Below are positions 8,972-16,181 of a DNA stretch of 64,000 bases, piece after piece (within the stretch, counting starts at the first letter, position 1; each line of letters starts with the position of its first letter). The stretch lies in the NCBI GenBank assembly GCA_937926105.1, contig CALANS010000138.1, positions 56,145 to 120,144 on the forward strand, given 5' to 3'. Position numbers and translations under genes: made by a program. A model generated the notes under the pieces. That model was not told the DNA's origin. It did no database searches and worked only from the letters and a program-made list of their open reading frames with translations. The DNA is from an uncultured Actinomycetes bacterium (GTDB lineage: Bacteria > Actinomycetota > Actinomycetes > Mycobacteriales > Nakamurellaceae).

Positions 8972-9217
8972 CTAACGCTGGTCGATGGTGGTCTGGCGGT
9001 TTTGGTCCTGCCAGGTGAGCAAATCGCGAAGACGGTATGCGACCGCTCCGTTACGCATCTTGATGAATGCCGGGCCCCGGCCGGCGCTTCGGAGATTGGC
9101 CAGGGTCCGGGGGTGATAGGGCGTGTACGAGGCCGCCTCGGTGGTGCTCAGGAGGCGATCGCCGTCGTCAACTGACCGGACCCCACCGCGAGTCAGCGTT
9201 TGCTGGTGGTGGTTCAT
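8972..9217 (-). CDS. Excisionase-like small HTH protein
   Basis: An 81-residue protein with a winged-helix (MerR/excisionase-type) reading: RLLSTTEAASYTPYHPRTLANLRSAGRGPAFIKMRNGAVAYRLRDLLTWQDQ. The HTH helix is followed by the GPAFIKMRNGAVAYRLRDLLTW wing-and-strand pattern typical of Xis-like domains. It is likely to bind the attachment region and steer the integrase towards excision. The ATG at 9217 overlaps the stop of the upstream 43-residue gene (ATGA), and GGTGTGGA serves as a weak ribosome site. It is convergent with the integrase, as many ICE xis genes are placed near int. Confidence 0.8.
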   Translation of the reverse strand: MNHHQQTLTRGGVRSVDDGDRLLSTTEAASYTPYHPRTLANLRSAGRGPAFIKMRNGAVAYRLRDLLTWQDQNRQTTIDQR

Positions 9218-9345
9218 TCCACACCGACCTTGACATGGCGGACGATGGTTGGCTCGCTGGCGACGACATGGGACGTGCTCGCCGGACAGCAGGTTGCCCC
9301 GGTCTGACGCTGGTGTCGGCTCTCTTGTGAGGGGCGCGGATTCAT
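9214..9345 (-). CDS. 43-residue protein between the HTH and Xis-like genes
   Basis: A small frame of 43 residues, MNPRPSQESRHQRQTG through HVKVGVE, recognised by its exact fit. Its ATG overlaps the TGA of the upstream HTH gene (ATGA at 9342-9345) and its own TGA overlaps the ATG of the Xis-like gene (9214-9217). Two translational-coupling junctions in a row are unlikely by chance. I recognise no domain. It is basic, with two adjacent cysteines (residues 19-20). It could be a regulatory or anti-repressor peptide, but no function can be assigned. Confidence 0.5.
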   Translation of the reverse strand: MNPRPSQESRHQRQTGATCCPASTSHVVASEPTIVRHVKVGVE

Positions 9346-10268
9346 GATGCGACGCTTTCCGTGATGTAGTGACGGATGACGGTGCGGCTGGCCCGCAGCT
9401 GATTGGCGATAGATCGCGTGGATCGGCCGTGGGCGGCGAGGCGACGGACAGCTTCGGCTGCTTCCGCATCGGTTAGTTGGCGCCAGCTCAATCGGCCGGC
9501 GGTGGCAGCTTCGATAGCGATCTCGTCGAGGTACTGCTGGTCGGTGTCGGTGGTTGGGTCGGCGACAGCATCGTGTGGGGCTGCGTCGGTGTCGATGTCG
9601 TCCCACGCGAGCGGCGGAACCCACCCGCGGTCTTGTGCGTACCGCTTGGCGGCCAAGGTCGTCGGCGTGTGGGATGGAGGCTCTTCTGCGAGGTCGTCGT
9701 AGAGCTTGGCGGTGGCGGCAGCGGTGGCTGCGGTAACTTGGTTGGCGGTCAGGGTTCGCGCGAGGCTATCGGGGCGGCGACCCAACAGTGCAGCGATATG
9801 TGGGAGCGGCCAGCCCAACGCGACAAGGGCAGTGAGTCGGCGGCGGGTACCTCGGGCGTCTCGCAGGTAGGTGGCCGTGGCGGGGTCGATGGTGAGGAGC
9901 GCCTCGGCGAGCTGGGTGCGGATGCGGCGGATCGGTGCCTTGTGGGTCGGTGTCGGGGTGGTGCAAGCGATGTCGCGCAGGTGGCGGGCGCTGGTCCCGG
10001 CGAGGCGAGAGAGCCTGTCGTATCCGAGTCCGGCGGCTCGGAGCTGAGCGATGTGTTCTCGGACCGGCGTGGCGTCGACGAGTGTTGACGAGCTTTGGTG
10101 GCCGAATAGTGCGCGGCGTCGTCGGTTGCGGCTGGCTGCGCTGTTCGCGGCGGTGCACGCGGGGCAGCGGCAGCGGTCCTTGACGTATGCCACGCGAGTC
10201 CCGTGCCGGTGGTCGTGCCCAGGATGCTGGCAGCGCCGGACCGGTCTGCTGGTGGCGGGCGGCTGCAT
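9342..10268 (-). CDS. Multi-HTH DNA-binding protein, probable ICE regulator
   Basis: A 308-residue basic protein of a kind common on actinobacterial mobile elements, without an established name. The N-terminus has a possible Zn ribbon, with a Cys/His cluster (RRCQHPGHDHRHGT, DRCRCPACTAANSAASRNRRRR). Then come at least three HTH-like segments: LGYDRLSRLAGTSARHLRDIA (about 82-102), WPLPHIAALLGRRPDSLARTL (about 153-173), and the C-terminal RSTRSIANQLRASRTVIRHYI, a resolvase-like HTH. It heads the minus-strand operon with the 43-residue and Xis-like genes, so it probably controls excision or transfer. Family membership is not certain. Confidence 0.65.
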   Translation of the reverse strand: MQPPATSRPVRRCQHPGHDHRHGTRVAYVKDRCRCPACTAANSAASRNRRRRALFGHQSSSTLVDATPVREHIAQLRAAGLGYDRLSRLAGTSARHLRDIACTTPTPTHKAPIRRIRTQLAEALLTIDPATATYLRDARGTRRRLTALVALGWPLPHIAALLGRRPDSLARTLTANQVTAATAAATAKLYDDLAEEPPSHTPTTLAAKRYAQDRGWVPPLAWDDIDTDAAPHDAVADPTTDTDQQYLDEIAIEAATAGRLSWRQLTDAEAAEAVRRLAAHGRSTRSIANQLRASRTVIRHYITESVAS

Positions 10269-10597
10269 GGGTCTCCCCTCCCGGCGGCGGGTGCGTTCAC
10301 CGGGAGGGGGCGCTGAACCTGCTGGATTGCTGCCACGGATCGGCCGCGTGCTGAGAGTTCAGATTGCGGTCACAAGATTCACGACTGATGCCGAGCAGAA
10401 CGACTTGTTGGTCGGCATGGTGACGCCGACTGCAGCAATACACCGGGGTGCTGCCGCTACTGTCCGTCACCACCTGGCGGCGGCCTTCAGCGACGTGCTG
10501 AGTGCCGCGGCGTATCCGATAGAGGATCCGCTGCCGGTATAGATCAGTGCTTGCCCCTGGCTACGCCACAAGCGCTCGTATTGAGAGACTGAATGGC
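10269..10597. other. Divergent regulatory region with an unassigned open frame
   Basis: This 330-bp stretch separates the divergent HTH operon and the PLD-like gene and must hold their promoters. A plus-strand frame runs from GTG 10349 to the TAG at 10540-10542 and would give about 64 residues ending VLSAAAYPIEDPLPV. I do not recognise it and see no good ribosome site, so it is not called as a gene. Confidence 0.35.
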
Positions 10598-11407
10598 ATG
10601 ACGCGACCCGAGATGGGATTCGGACCCGAGATCGACCTGCACGTCCAGATAGACACCGGGCGAGCGGCGTTCGGCCGAGGTGTCTTGGCTGGCCTGGTGT
10701 CGGTGTTGCAGGACGCCACGTGTCGACCCAGAACGGAGCGCTCTTGGGGGCCTTGCGTTCTCGGGTGCACGATGTGGATGGACGATCCCGAGCTTCTTGC
10801 AGTGATCGGGCAAATGGCCAACGCATGCGTGGTCGTGACGAAGCAGGCGCGGAACAAGTACAACCAAGAGTCCGGGAAGCAACTGCGGGCGCTGGCGAGC
10901 AATAACGGACTGATGCAGTCCGCCTATTGGGAGTTGTCCGAACTTGTGCCTACGGATCAGCCGCGCCTGGTGGGGCCGTCCTGGTCCGGACCTGATACCG
11001 CCCAGATCGGAGCGGTTCGTGAGGTGGGCTACCGCAAGGTCGACAATCACCTGGTCCCGATCGTTCACGCGAAGATGCTCCTACTTGGCCAGATGGGATG
11101 GACCGACGAGGACCCCGTGGGGGGCGTCGCTGACTACTCGTACTTCATCCCAGAGTGCGTGTGGATCGGGTCGGCCAACTTCACCAAGAGCTCGCGCAAG
11201 AGTCTCGAGATGGGGATGTGGACGTCCGACCCGAGCCTGCTCGCGGCCGCCCGTACGTGGCTCCTGACCCTGATCAGCATTTCCGAACCTTTCGGCGCGA
11301 GCGCCGATGACCCGAGTCCGGAACTGCTCCCTGTCGAGTACGACGAGGCCGCAATGATCGACGCGATGCATGAATTGTGGGATGACTCCGATGATGACGG
11401 TCGATGA
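10598..11407 (+). CDS. PLD-like domain protein with a single degenerate HKD-type motif
   Basis: A 269-residue protein read from ATG 10598, with GAGA just upstream. The phospholipase D fold is shown by VPIVHAKMLLLGQM (HxK) followed about 35 residues later by WIGSANFTKSSRKSLEMGM (the GSxNFTxxS strand-turn of PLD enzymes). The Asp of the canonical HxKx4D is absent, since Gly stands in its place. An N-terminal segment with VVVTKQARNKYN lies before it. Single-domain PLD proteins on mobile elements include endonucleases of restriction or defence modules, but substrate and activity cannot be read from sequence. It stands alone, upstream of the HEPN pair, in a lower-GC stretch. Confidence 0.6.
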   Translation: MTRPEMGFGPEIDLHVQIDTGRAAFGRGVLAGLVSVLQDATCRPRTERSWGPCVLGCTMWMDDPELLAVIGQMANACVVVTKQARNKYNQESGKQLRALASNNGLMQSAYWELSELVPTDQPRLVGPSWSGPDTAQIGAVREVGYRKVDNHLVPIVHAKMLLLGQMGWTDEDPVGGVADYSYFIPECVWIGSANFTKSSRKSLEMGMWTSDPSLLAAARTWLLTLISISEPFGASADDPSPELLPVEYDEAAMIDAMHELWDDSDDDGR

Positions 11408-11563
11408 TGGCGGGGCGCGAGCAGACCGCATGCTTCCGGTCCACGGAGTTGCAGCTGGCGCACGAGCCAGCGCTGCGTCGTCGCGCTGTCGCAGCCGGAT
11501 ACACCAACGACAGGCGACTGGTCGAGGGTCCTAGCCTATTGACTGCCGGTTCGAGCCCGGCCG

Positions 11564-11603
11564 GGTCCGGGGAGGCTCGATCTGAGCCTCCCAAGCCCGG
11601 ACC
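11564..11603. terminator. Two-part hairpin between the PLD-like and HEPN genes
   Basis: GGAGGCTC (11571-11578) pairs with GAGCCTCC (11584-11591) around a 5-nt loop. The outer arms GGTCCG (11564-11569) and CGGACC (11598-11603) extend the stem past an internal loop. It lies between convergent genes and could terminate in both directions. The rest of 11408-11780 holds no recognisable gene. Just before the hairpin, 11545-11561 reads like a tRNA T-arm (GCCGG-TTCGAGC-CCGGC). Confidence 0.55.
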
Positions 11604-11780
11604 GGTCGGGGTCTCAAGCCTCACCAACAGGACTCCCGCGCCGGTAGGCTTTCGACTCATCGGAAAGACGTCCGCCACACGAACGCTGAGCGGCGACAGC
11701 GTCCAGGGACGAAACGGACACCACCTCAAGATCGCCAGTTCGTCACAGGCCGATCGCTGAGTGAGACGACAGGAAGCGAG

Positions 11781-13004
11781 TCACGCCGGTTGAGGCGTGA
11801 ACCAGTGTCGAGGATCTTCGTCACGAACCATGCGCTCGTGGGTGTCGCGAACTCTTCGTATGTATAGCTTTCGATCTTCGAGAGATTGACGCGAGTTAAG
11901 CAGCAGACACGTCACCGGGAATCGGGCCCGGGCGTCGATGATCCGGCGTTCCAGTTCGCAGCGGAGGTCACCGCCGGCCTCGAACGCTGCTTCGGTTTGC
12001 TGCGTCGTCGGTGTGAAGCCGCCGTGGACGATGCGCCCCCGCAAGGCGTACAACTGATCTACGTATCTCCCGACTTCGGACGCAGTATCCTTCAGGTTCC
12101 AGGGGCCGCATTGCAGCCTTTCTCCGACTTCGCGGAGTCGTGGGATGAACTGGTCGATTCCCCGCTTCACCCGCGACAGGTTGGCTCGCTCATCATCGCG
12201 CAACATTGCCCGATAGACCGCTCCAATGAGCATCTCGACCGACGTGTTGAGGAATAGGACAGCGGCAGCGTCGTCTCGGTCGCCTTGGTAGGCGCGGTTC
12301 GCGCGCAATCGCCACAGCACCACTCGGTCGATCGGATGTTCCGACATTTCTGTTGCAATTCCGTCATCGAGCCGACGCAAGTAGTCGTCGGGCCGTTGAT
12401 ACGGGTGCTCGCGCTGCAGTGTGAACGTGCCCCCGCAGAGAACACGTTTTGAGATGTCAACGAAAAGCATGTACGCGAACTTTCCAAATTTCTGAATGGA
12501 ATCGTAATCAATCCTGGGATCCTCGGTCGCGATCATGTAACCGTGCAGAACTCGCTGAATCGCGCCCACCGCCTTATCCATCGCTGCTATTGCGTAATCG
12601 TTGTCGGTGGGTGTGGCACTCTCAGGCATGACTGCTGCTCGAGGTATTCGTACGCAGAACACGGACATGATGTGCGCAGGCAAGTCGGGCAGTGGAATGC
12701 TGTGAAGGTCGAGGTCGCCGACAGAAAACATTAACCGCAGATGCCCTACCGCGGTGTCGAGAGCCGCCAACGTCTCAACATTCTGGCCAGGAATGGGTAT
12801 AGTAGGGAATGCGAATACCTTGATCTCGTGCACGCCGCTGTGCACGCAGATGTCGAGGCCAGTGGATTCGGAATCGAAGGGTTCTGGTCCAGCGTGAGGG
12901 AGCACAACCACCACCTCACTGACCGTTTGGTCCCGCCAAATTCCTCGGAGCCGTTGCTGGGAACGCTTGAAGGCCGAATCGGCATCGGATAATTGGCCAG
13001 TCAT
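11781..13004 (-). CDS. HEPN-domain protein A of a divergent pair, possible defence effector
   Basis: A 407-residue soluble protein. The C-terminal part is an Apea/HEPN-like helical domain with VLFLNTSVEMLIGAVYRAMLRDDERANLSRVK, then LYALRGRIVHGGFTPT carrying the HEPN ribonuclease signature R322-x4-H327. The first 210 residues are unrecognised and include many short beta-like stretches. The start at ATG 13004 has AGAGG 8 nt upstream. Composition is clearly lower in GC than the flanking ICE genes. The divergent neighbour at 13213 has the same architecture and the same motif at the same depth. HEPN proteins with RX4H are commonly RNA cleavers in defence or toxin systems. Target and trigger here are unknown. 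Confidence 0.6.
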   Translation of the reverse strand: MTGQLSDADSAFKRSQQRLRGIWRDQTVSEVVVVLPHAGPEPFDSESTGLDICVHSGVHEIKVFAFPTIPIPGQNVETLAALDTAVGHLRLMFSVGDLDLHSIPLPDLPAHIMSVFCVRIPRAAVMPESATPTDNDYAIAAMDKAVGAIQRVLHGYMIATEDPRIDYDSIQKFGKFAYMLFVDISKRVLCGGTFTLQREHPYQRPDDYLRRLDDGIATEMSEHPIDRVVLWRLRANRAYQGDRDDAAAVLFLNTSVEMLIGAVYRAMLRDDERANLSRVKRGIDQFIPRLREVGERLQCGPWNLKDTASEVGRYVDQLYALRGRIVHGGFTPTTQQTEAAFEAGGDLRCELERRIIDARARFPVTCLLLNSRQSLEDRKLYIRRVRDTHERMVRDEDPRHWFTPQPA

Positions 13005-13212
13005 CGGTACACCTCTCTTGGCTTAGTACTTGTCAGGCCGCACTGGGGCGGGCCCCTTGGGCAGCGGCACTCCTCGCTGCGGGCACCACGGTACTTCGTA
13101 TAGCACTAGTCGGTTCGCCAGCGCCAGCGCGTGGTACGGCGCTCGGACTCGACGTCGGCCACGGCTACCCTATGCATCGTCGGTTATGCGCGGGCACTAC
13201 GGAGGCTGGACA
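13005..13212. promoter_or_regulatory. Shared divergent promoter region of the two HEPN genes
   Basis: 208 bp between the two start codons. It should hold both promoters. No clear operator palindrome was picked out by eye. GGAGG at 13201-13205 is the ribosome site of the plus-strand gene. Confidence 0.4.
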
Positions 13213-14508
13213 ATGCATGTCGCCGAACAGGGGCAGGCGGTCGGAGGACTGCACCGCCACACGTTCTTCCTTGTGTTGCCTGATCCGATTCCCGTTCACC
13301 ATGGCGACGGGTTTACTCGAGCCGTGGGGCCCGTGGAGCCCGATCTGATGACGGGGCCGATCTTCGTCGCTCCAAATCTGCCAGAGATGCCGTGTGAGGG
13401 GGGAGAGAATGTTGTCTCGCTTCAGTTCCTCCAGATCCCGCTGCCGCCTCAAGCGGAGATAGAGCCAATGGTCCTCACTCGGGCAACTGACATTTACTCG
13501 CGGGCCACTGGGACAACCGCAAATACTCAGGAGCATCTCGCCGAATTGGCCACGGACGAGCATTACGCCACTGTTGTCGCCGGCGTAACTTTCCAAAACA
13601 ACGATCGGCCTCCTATCGATTATGGCAACAAGGACCCGCTAACCAGAGTCATCGACGTGCTTATCGACTGGGTGCGCGGATACCGGGCTAGCCACGGCGC
13701 GCTGATACCAGAACTGACATACGAACGGCTATACCCTCTCGTACCTACAGCGGTCAGCGATCTACAAGAGCGTTCATCCGGCCCTACTCTGTTGATAACT
13801 CTCGACCACTTTTTCTCGCGCATGTCAACGCCGCCGACAGAGGCCCTGAATACGAATGAGCAATCACAGATCGCCGATCGAACTGTTCGATTGACGGCCG
13901 GTGACCCTTTCGCGCTTCTGGCCGAGCGTCGCCTTGAGGCCCTTAGGTTGCTTCGAATCGATGGGCGCTACGGCGAAAGCATCACCCAAGCAGCGATCGC
14001 AGCGGAGATCCTCTTAGACGGAGCACTCGGGATAGCCCTGTGGGAGCGCGTACGACGCGGCGACGAGACGGACGAAGGGGCCGCAAGCGTGCTAGCCCGC
14101 GACCTCAGAACGCGAGTGAAGAGGGATCACGGACGCATCCTCGGTGGCTCCTGGGGAATCACCAGAGGGCCTGTCCGAGCCTGGTCTGAACACCTTGCAG
14201 CGATCCGCAACCGAGTTGTTCATGCAGGCTACCGGCCTACCGGGGACGAAGCACTGAGGGCACTTGCGGCGCTCGAATCGCTAGAACATCACGTTGGTGA
14301 CATACTGGCCCGACGTTGGCGTTCCTGGCCAGTCGCTGCACTCAGCTTCCTCGGACCCGAAGGATTCGCACGACGTCACATGAGTTCGCGTCCTCCAACT
14401 GATTGGCTGGCTGCAAACGGTGGGCAAATAGCACCACTCATTGGTGCTTACGCAGAATGGCGAGACCATATAAGCGGCTTGATAGAAGGAGCACGGCGCC
14501 GAGGTTGA
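13213..14508 (+). CDS. HEPN-domain protein B of a divergent pair, possible defence effector
   Basis: A 431-residue protein starting at ATG 13213, which has GGAGG 7 nt upstream. The frame is open back to 13030, but those codons lie in the shared promoter region. The C-terminal HEPN-like domain runs from about 235: LLAERRLEALRLLRIDGRYGESITQAAIAAEILLDGAL, then LAAIRNRVVHAGYRPTGDEA with R332-x4-H337. The phrase R-x-R-(I/V)-V-H-x-G-(F/Y)-x-P-T is shared with the divergent neighbour, so the two are distant paralogues. The N-terminal 230 residues are unrecognised. There is no membrane segment. Lower GC content suggests recent acquisition as a unit with its partner. Confidence 0.6.
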   Translation: MHVAEQGQAVGGLHRHTFFLVLPDPIPVHHGDGFTRAVGPVEPDLMTGPIFVAPNLPEMPCEGGENVVSLQFLQIPLPPQAEIEPMVLTRATDIYSRATGTTANTQEHLAELATDEHYATVVAGVTFQNNDRPPIDYGNKDPLTRVIDVLIDWVRGYRASHGALIPELTYERLYPLVPTAVSDLQERSSGPTLLITLDHFFSRMSTPPTEALNTNEQSQIADRTVRLTAGDPFALLAERRLEALRLLRIDGRYGESITQAAIAAEILLDGALGIALWERVRRGDETDEGAASVLARDLRTRVKRDHGRILGGSWGITRGPVRAWSEHLAAIRNRVVHAGYRPTGDEALRALAALESLEHHVGDILARRWRSWPVAALSFLGPEGFARRHMSSRPPTDWLAANGGQIAPLIGAYAEWRDHISGLIEGARRRG

Positions 14509-14882
14509 GCCCCGCGTCCAAGTCATGTCGAGCCCGTTGCTGCTCCCGTCAAGTTCCGCCGCTGCAGCACCCCGCGGGACCCTCGCCTCGACCGGCCCGA
14601 ATGAACGGCAAGGTAGAGCGGCTGACGCGATCGGGGAACCTGGAAACCCGCAAGATTCAGGACTTCCTCGAGAGGGAACGCTAAGCGGCCACGACGGCGG
14701 TGGACGAACCGGACTCAGCTTCAAGATCATCAGATCGCCGCATCGGGATCGGCGAGAGGGACGTGATTTCGAGGCTGCCCTTGCAGGCATGCGGAGAGTC
14801 ACGAAATCTGATAGGCCTACGAGGGCACTGGGAGATCGAGCTCCGCTCTTTCAGGTATGGCCTGCTACGGCGGCCCTATTCT
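14509..14882. other. Gene-poor debris region
   Basis: No supported gene. One plus-strand frame contains LRGHWEIELRSFRYG at about 14815-14860, which recalls RelE/HigB-like toxins, but the match is short and would need a frameshift to continue. With the oxidoreductase fragment that follows, this looks like decaying insertion-site DNA. Confidence 0.3.
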
Positions 14883-15032
14883 CTACGGGCGCACGCGGAT
14901 CACTGTCCTTCCGTTGCGTCGCCCGGTCGGGTTGAGGGCGGCAATGGCATCATCGAGGTTCGCGATGTCGCCGATGTTGGTCCGCAGGCGTCCGTTGTCG
15001 TCCCGTACCCGCTGGACAATTTCCGTTAGTTG
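14883..15032 (-). pseudogene. C-terminal fragment of a zinc-type NADP-dependent oxidoreductase
   Basis: About 48 codons of a minus-strand frame read VQRVRDDNGRLRTNIGDIANLDDAIAALNPTGRRNGRTVIRVRP and a stop. This matches the extreme C-terminus of MDR-type NADP-dependent oxidoreductases, which typically end with LRTxIGxVxxLDxAxxAxxPxxRxxGKTIIRV. The Rossmann and catalytic domains are absent upstream, where the frame changes to unrelated sequence. It is therefore a remnant, probably left by an earlier insertion or deletion. The frame formally stays open to 15143. Confidence 0.6.
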
Positions 15033-15164
15033 GGTGCGATCGGACTCGACAACCGAGTCGATCCCCAGACCGTCCGCGGGCCGCGCAGCCCATCGGCGGA
15101 TGGATCGAGAGGCGACCCGCGAGCCTCCGCTTGCGTGGCCCATTGACGTGCGACTCTACCTCGC

Positions 15165-15824
15165 GTGTGGGATGCCATCACTGCGATAGCCGCCGTTCTG
15201 GGCCTGTTAATCGCCGGAGCCACCGCGTGGTTCGGCTGGCAGGCGATCGAGAGCGCAAGAAGGGACAGCAGGGATCGGACCCGCCCGTATGTCATTGCTG
15301 ACATGGGAATTGCGCCAGGTTCGCAATCGGTCATGCTCCGAGTCCGCAACGTCGGCCAATCAGTGGCCCGCAACGTCAGCGTCACCTTCACGCCCGACCT
15401 GCCTGGCCCCGAGTCCGCCGATCCCGGCGTGCTTACACCGTCGCTCAGGCGAAGATACCTCCGCCCCGTCACGATGATCGCCCCGGGGCAGGCACTTTCA
15501 AATGTGTGGTGGACTGGTCAAAGCGTTCCCGGGAGTCAGGAGATGATCAACGCTGAGCCGCTCCCCGATGGCGTGACTGTGGTGGTCGCGTACGTCGACG
15601 ACCGAGGGACGACGTACTCCGACATGTTCGCCTTGTCGGCCGAAACGATGTACCTGGAGGGCGTCTCGGTATCGAGTACGTCGATCCGCGGACGACTGGA
15701 GTCGATCGCCCGAGAGACGAGGCGGATCGCAGACAGCGCGCAATCCATCGCTCCGACTCGGAGCATTCGGCGTGACGGCCGCGCACTCAGGGTGCAACTC
15801 ACCGATGTCGGGGATGAGGTCTGA
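15165..15824 (+). CDS. Single-pass membrane protein of unknown function
   Basis: A 219-residue protein from GTG 15165 (MWDAITAIAAVLGLLIAGATAWFGWQAIESARRD). One N-terminal transmembrane helix spans about residues 4-26. Then comes a beta-rich segment, RTRPYVIADMGIAPGSQSVMLRVRNVGQSVARNVSVTFTPDL, that reads like an Ig-like fold, and a basic C-terminal tail (RLESIARETRRIADSAQSI). Proteins with this plan (TM helix, then RPYVxVxxxxxxxxxxLxVxNxGxxxAxNV) are common and uncharacterised in bacteria. It stands alone between gene debris and the ArdC gene, so context gives no function. Confidence 0.6.
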   Translation: MWDAITAIAAVLGLLIAGATAWFGWQAIESARRDSRDRTRPYVIADMGIAPGSQSVMLRVRNVGQSVARNVSVTFTPDLPGPESADPGVLTPSLRRRYLRPVTMIAPGQALSNVWWTGQSVPGSQEMINAEPLPDGVTVVVAYVDDRGTTYSDMFALSAETMYLEGVSVSSTSIRGRLESIARETRRIADSAQSIAPTRSIRRDGRALRVQLTDVGDEV

Positions 15825-16181
15825 GGTGTGGACGCCAGTATCGCGAGGGAGCGCGGTAGGTGATGGAAACCATGCTGTAGTGGGTGGCCTCGAGCCATTT
15901 GGGTCGGACCTCTGCACGGGCCGACGTGTGTCACGCGCAGTTGGCCATTTGGTGTTGCCCCACAAGCCGAACGATGAGCGGCGACATCCGAGCCGCTGGT
16001 CGCGATGCCATGCGCAACTGGATCTTCGTCACCGTTTAGGTCGCCCGGATTTGGATTCCGGGACAGGGCGCTTTGCGAAGAGGCTCGCACCGAGACGGCG
16101 GGCTCGGAATGACGCGCAAACACTGGAGCCCGGTCGCCCGATCAGTGACGCACTGTAGTCGAGGGTCCTGCGGCGCCGAGG
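15825..16181. other. Intergenic stretch without a recognised gene
   Basis: About 360 bp between the membrane protein and the convergent ArdC-like gene. Several short frames are open, but none has a recognisable domain or ribosome site. Nothing further is seen. Confidence 0.4.

Noticed and set aside
14700..14870. RelE/HigB-like toxin remnant (LRGHWEIELRSFRYG)
   Set aside because: The similarity covers about 15 residues only, needs a frameshift to continue and has no antitoxin gene next to it.
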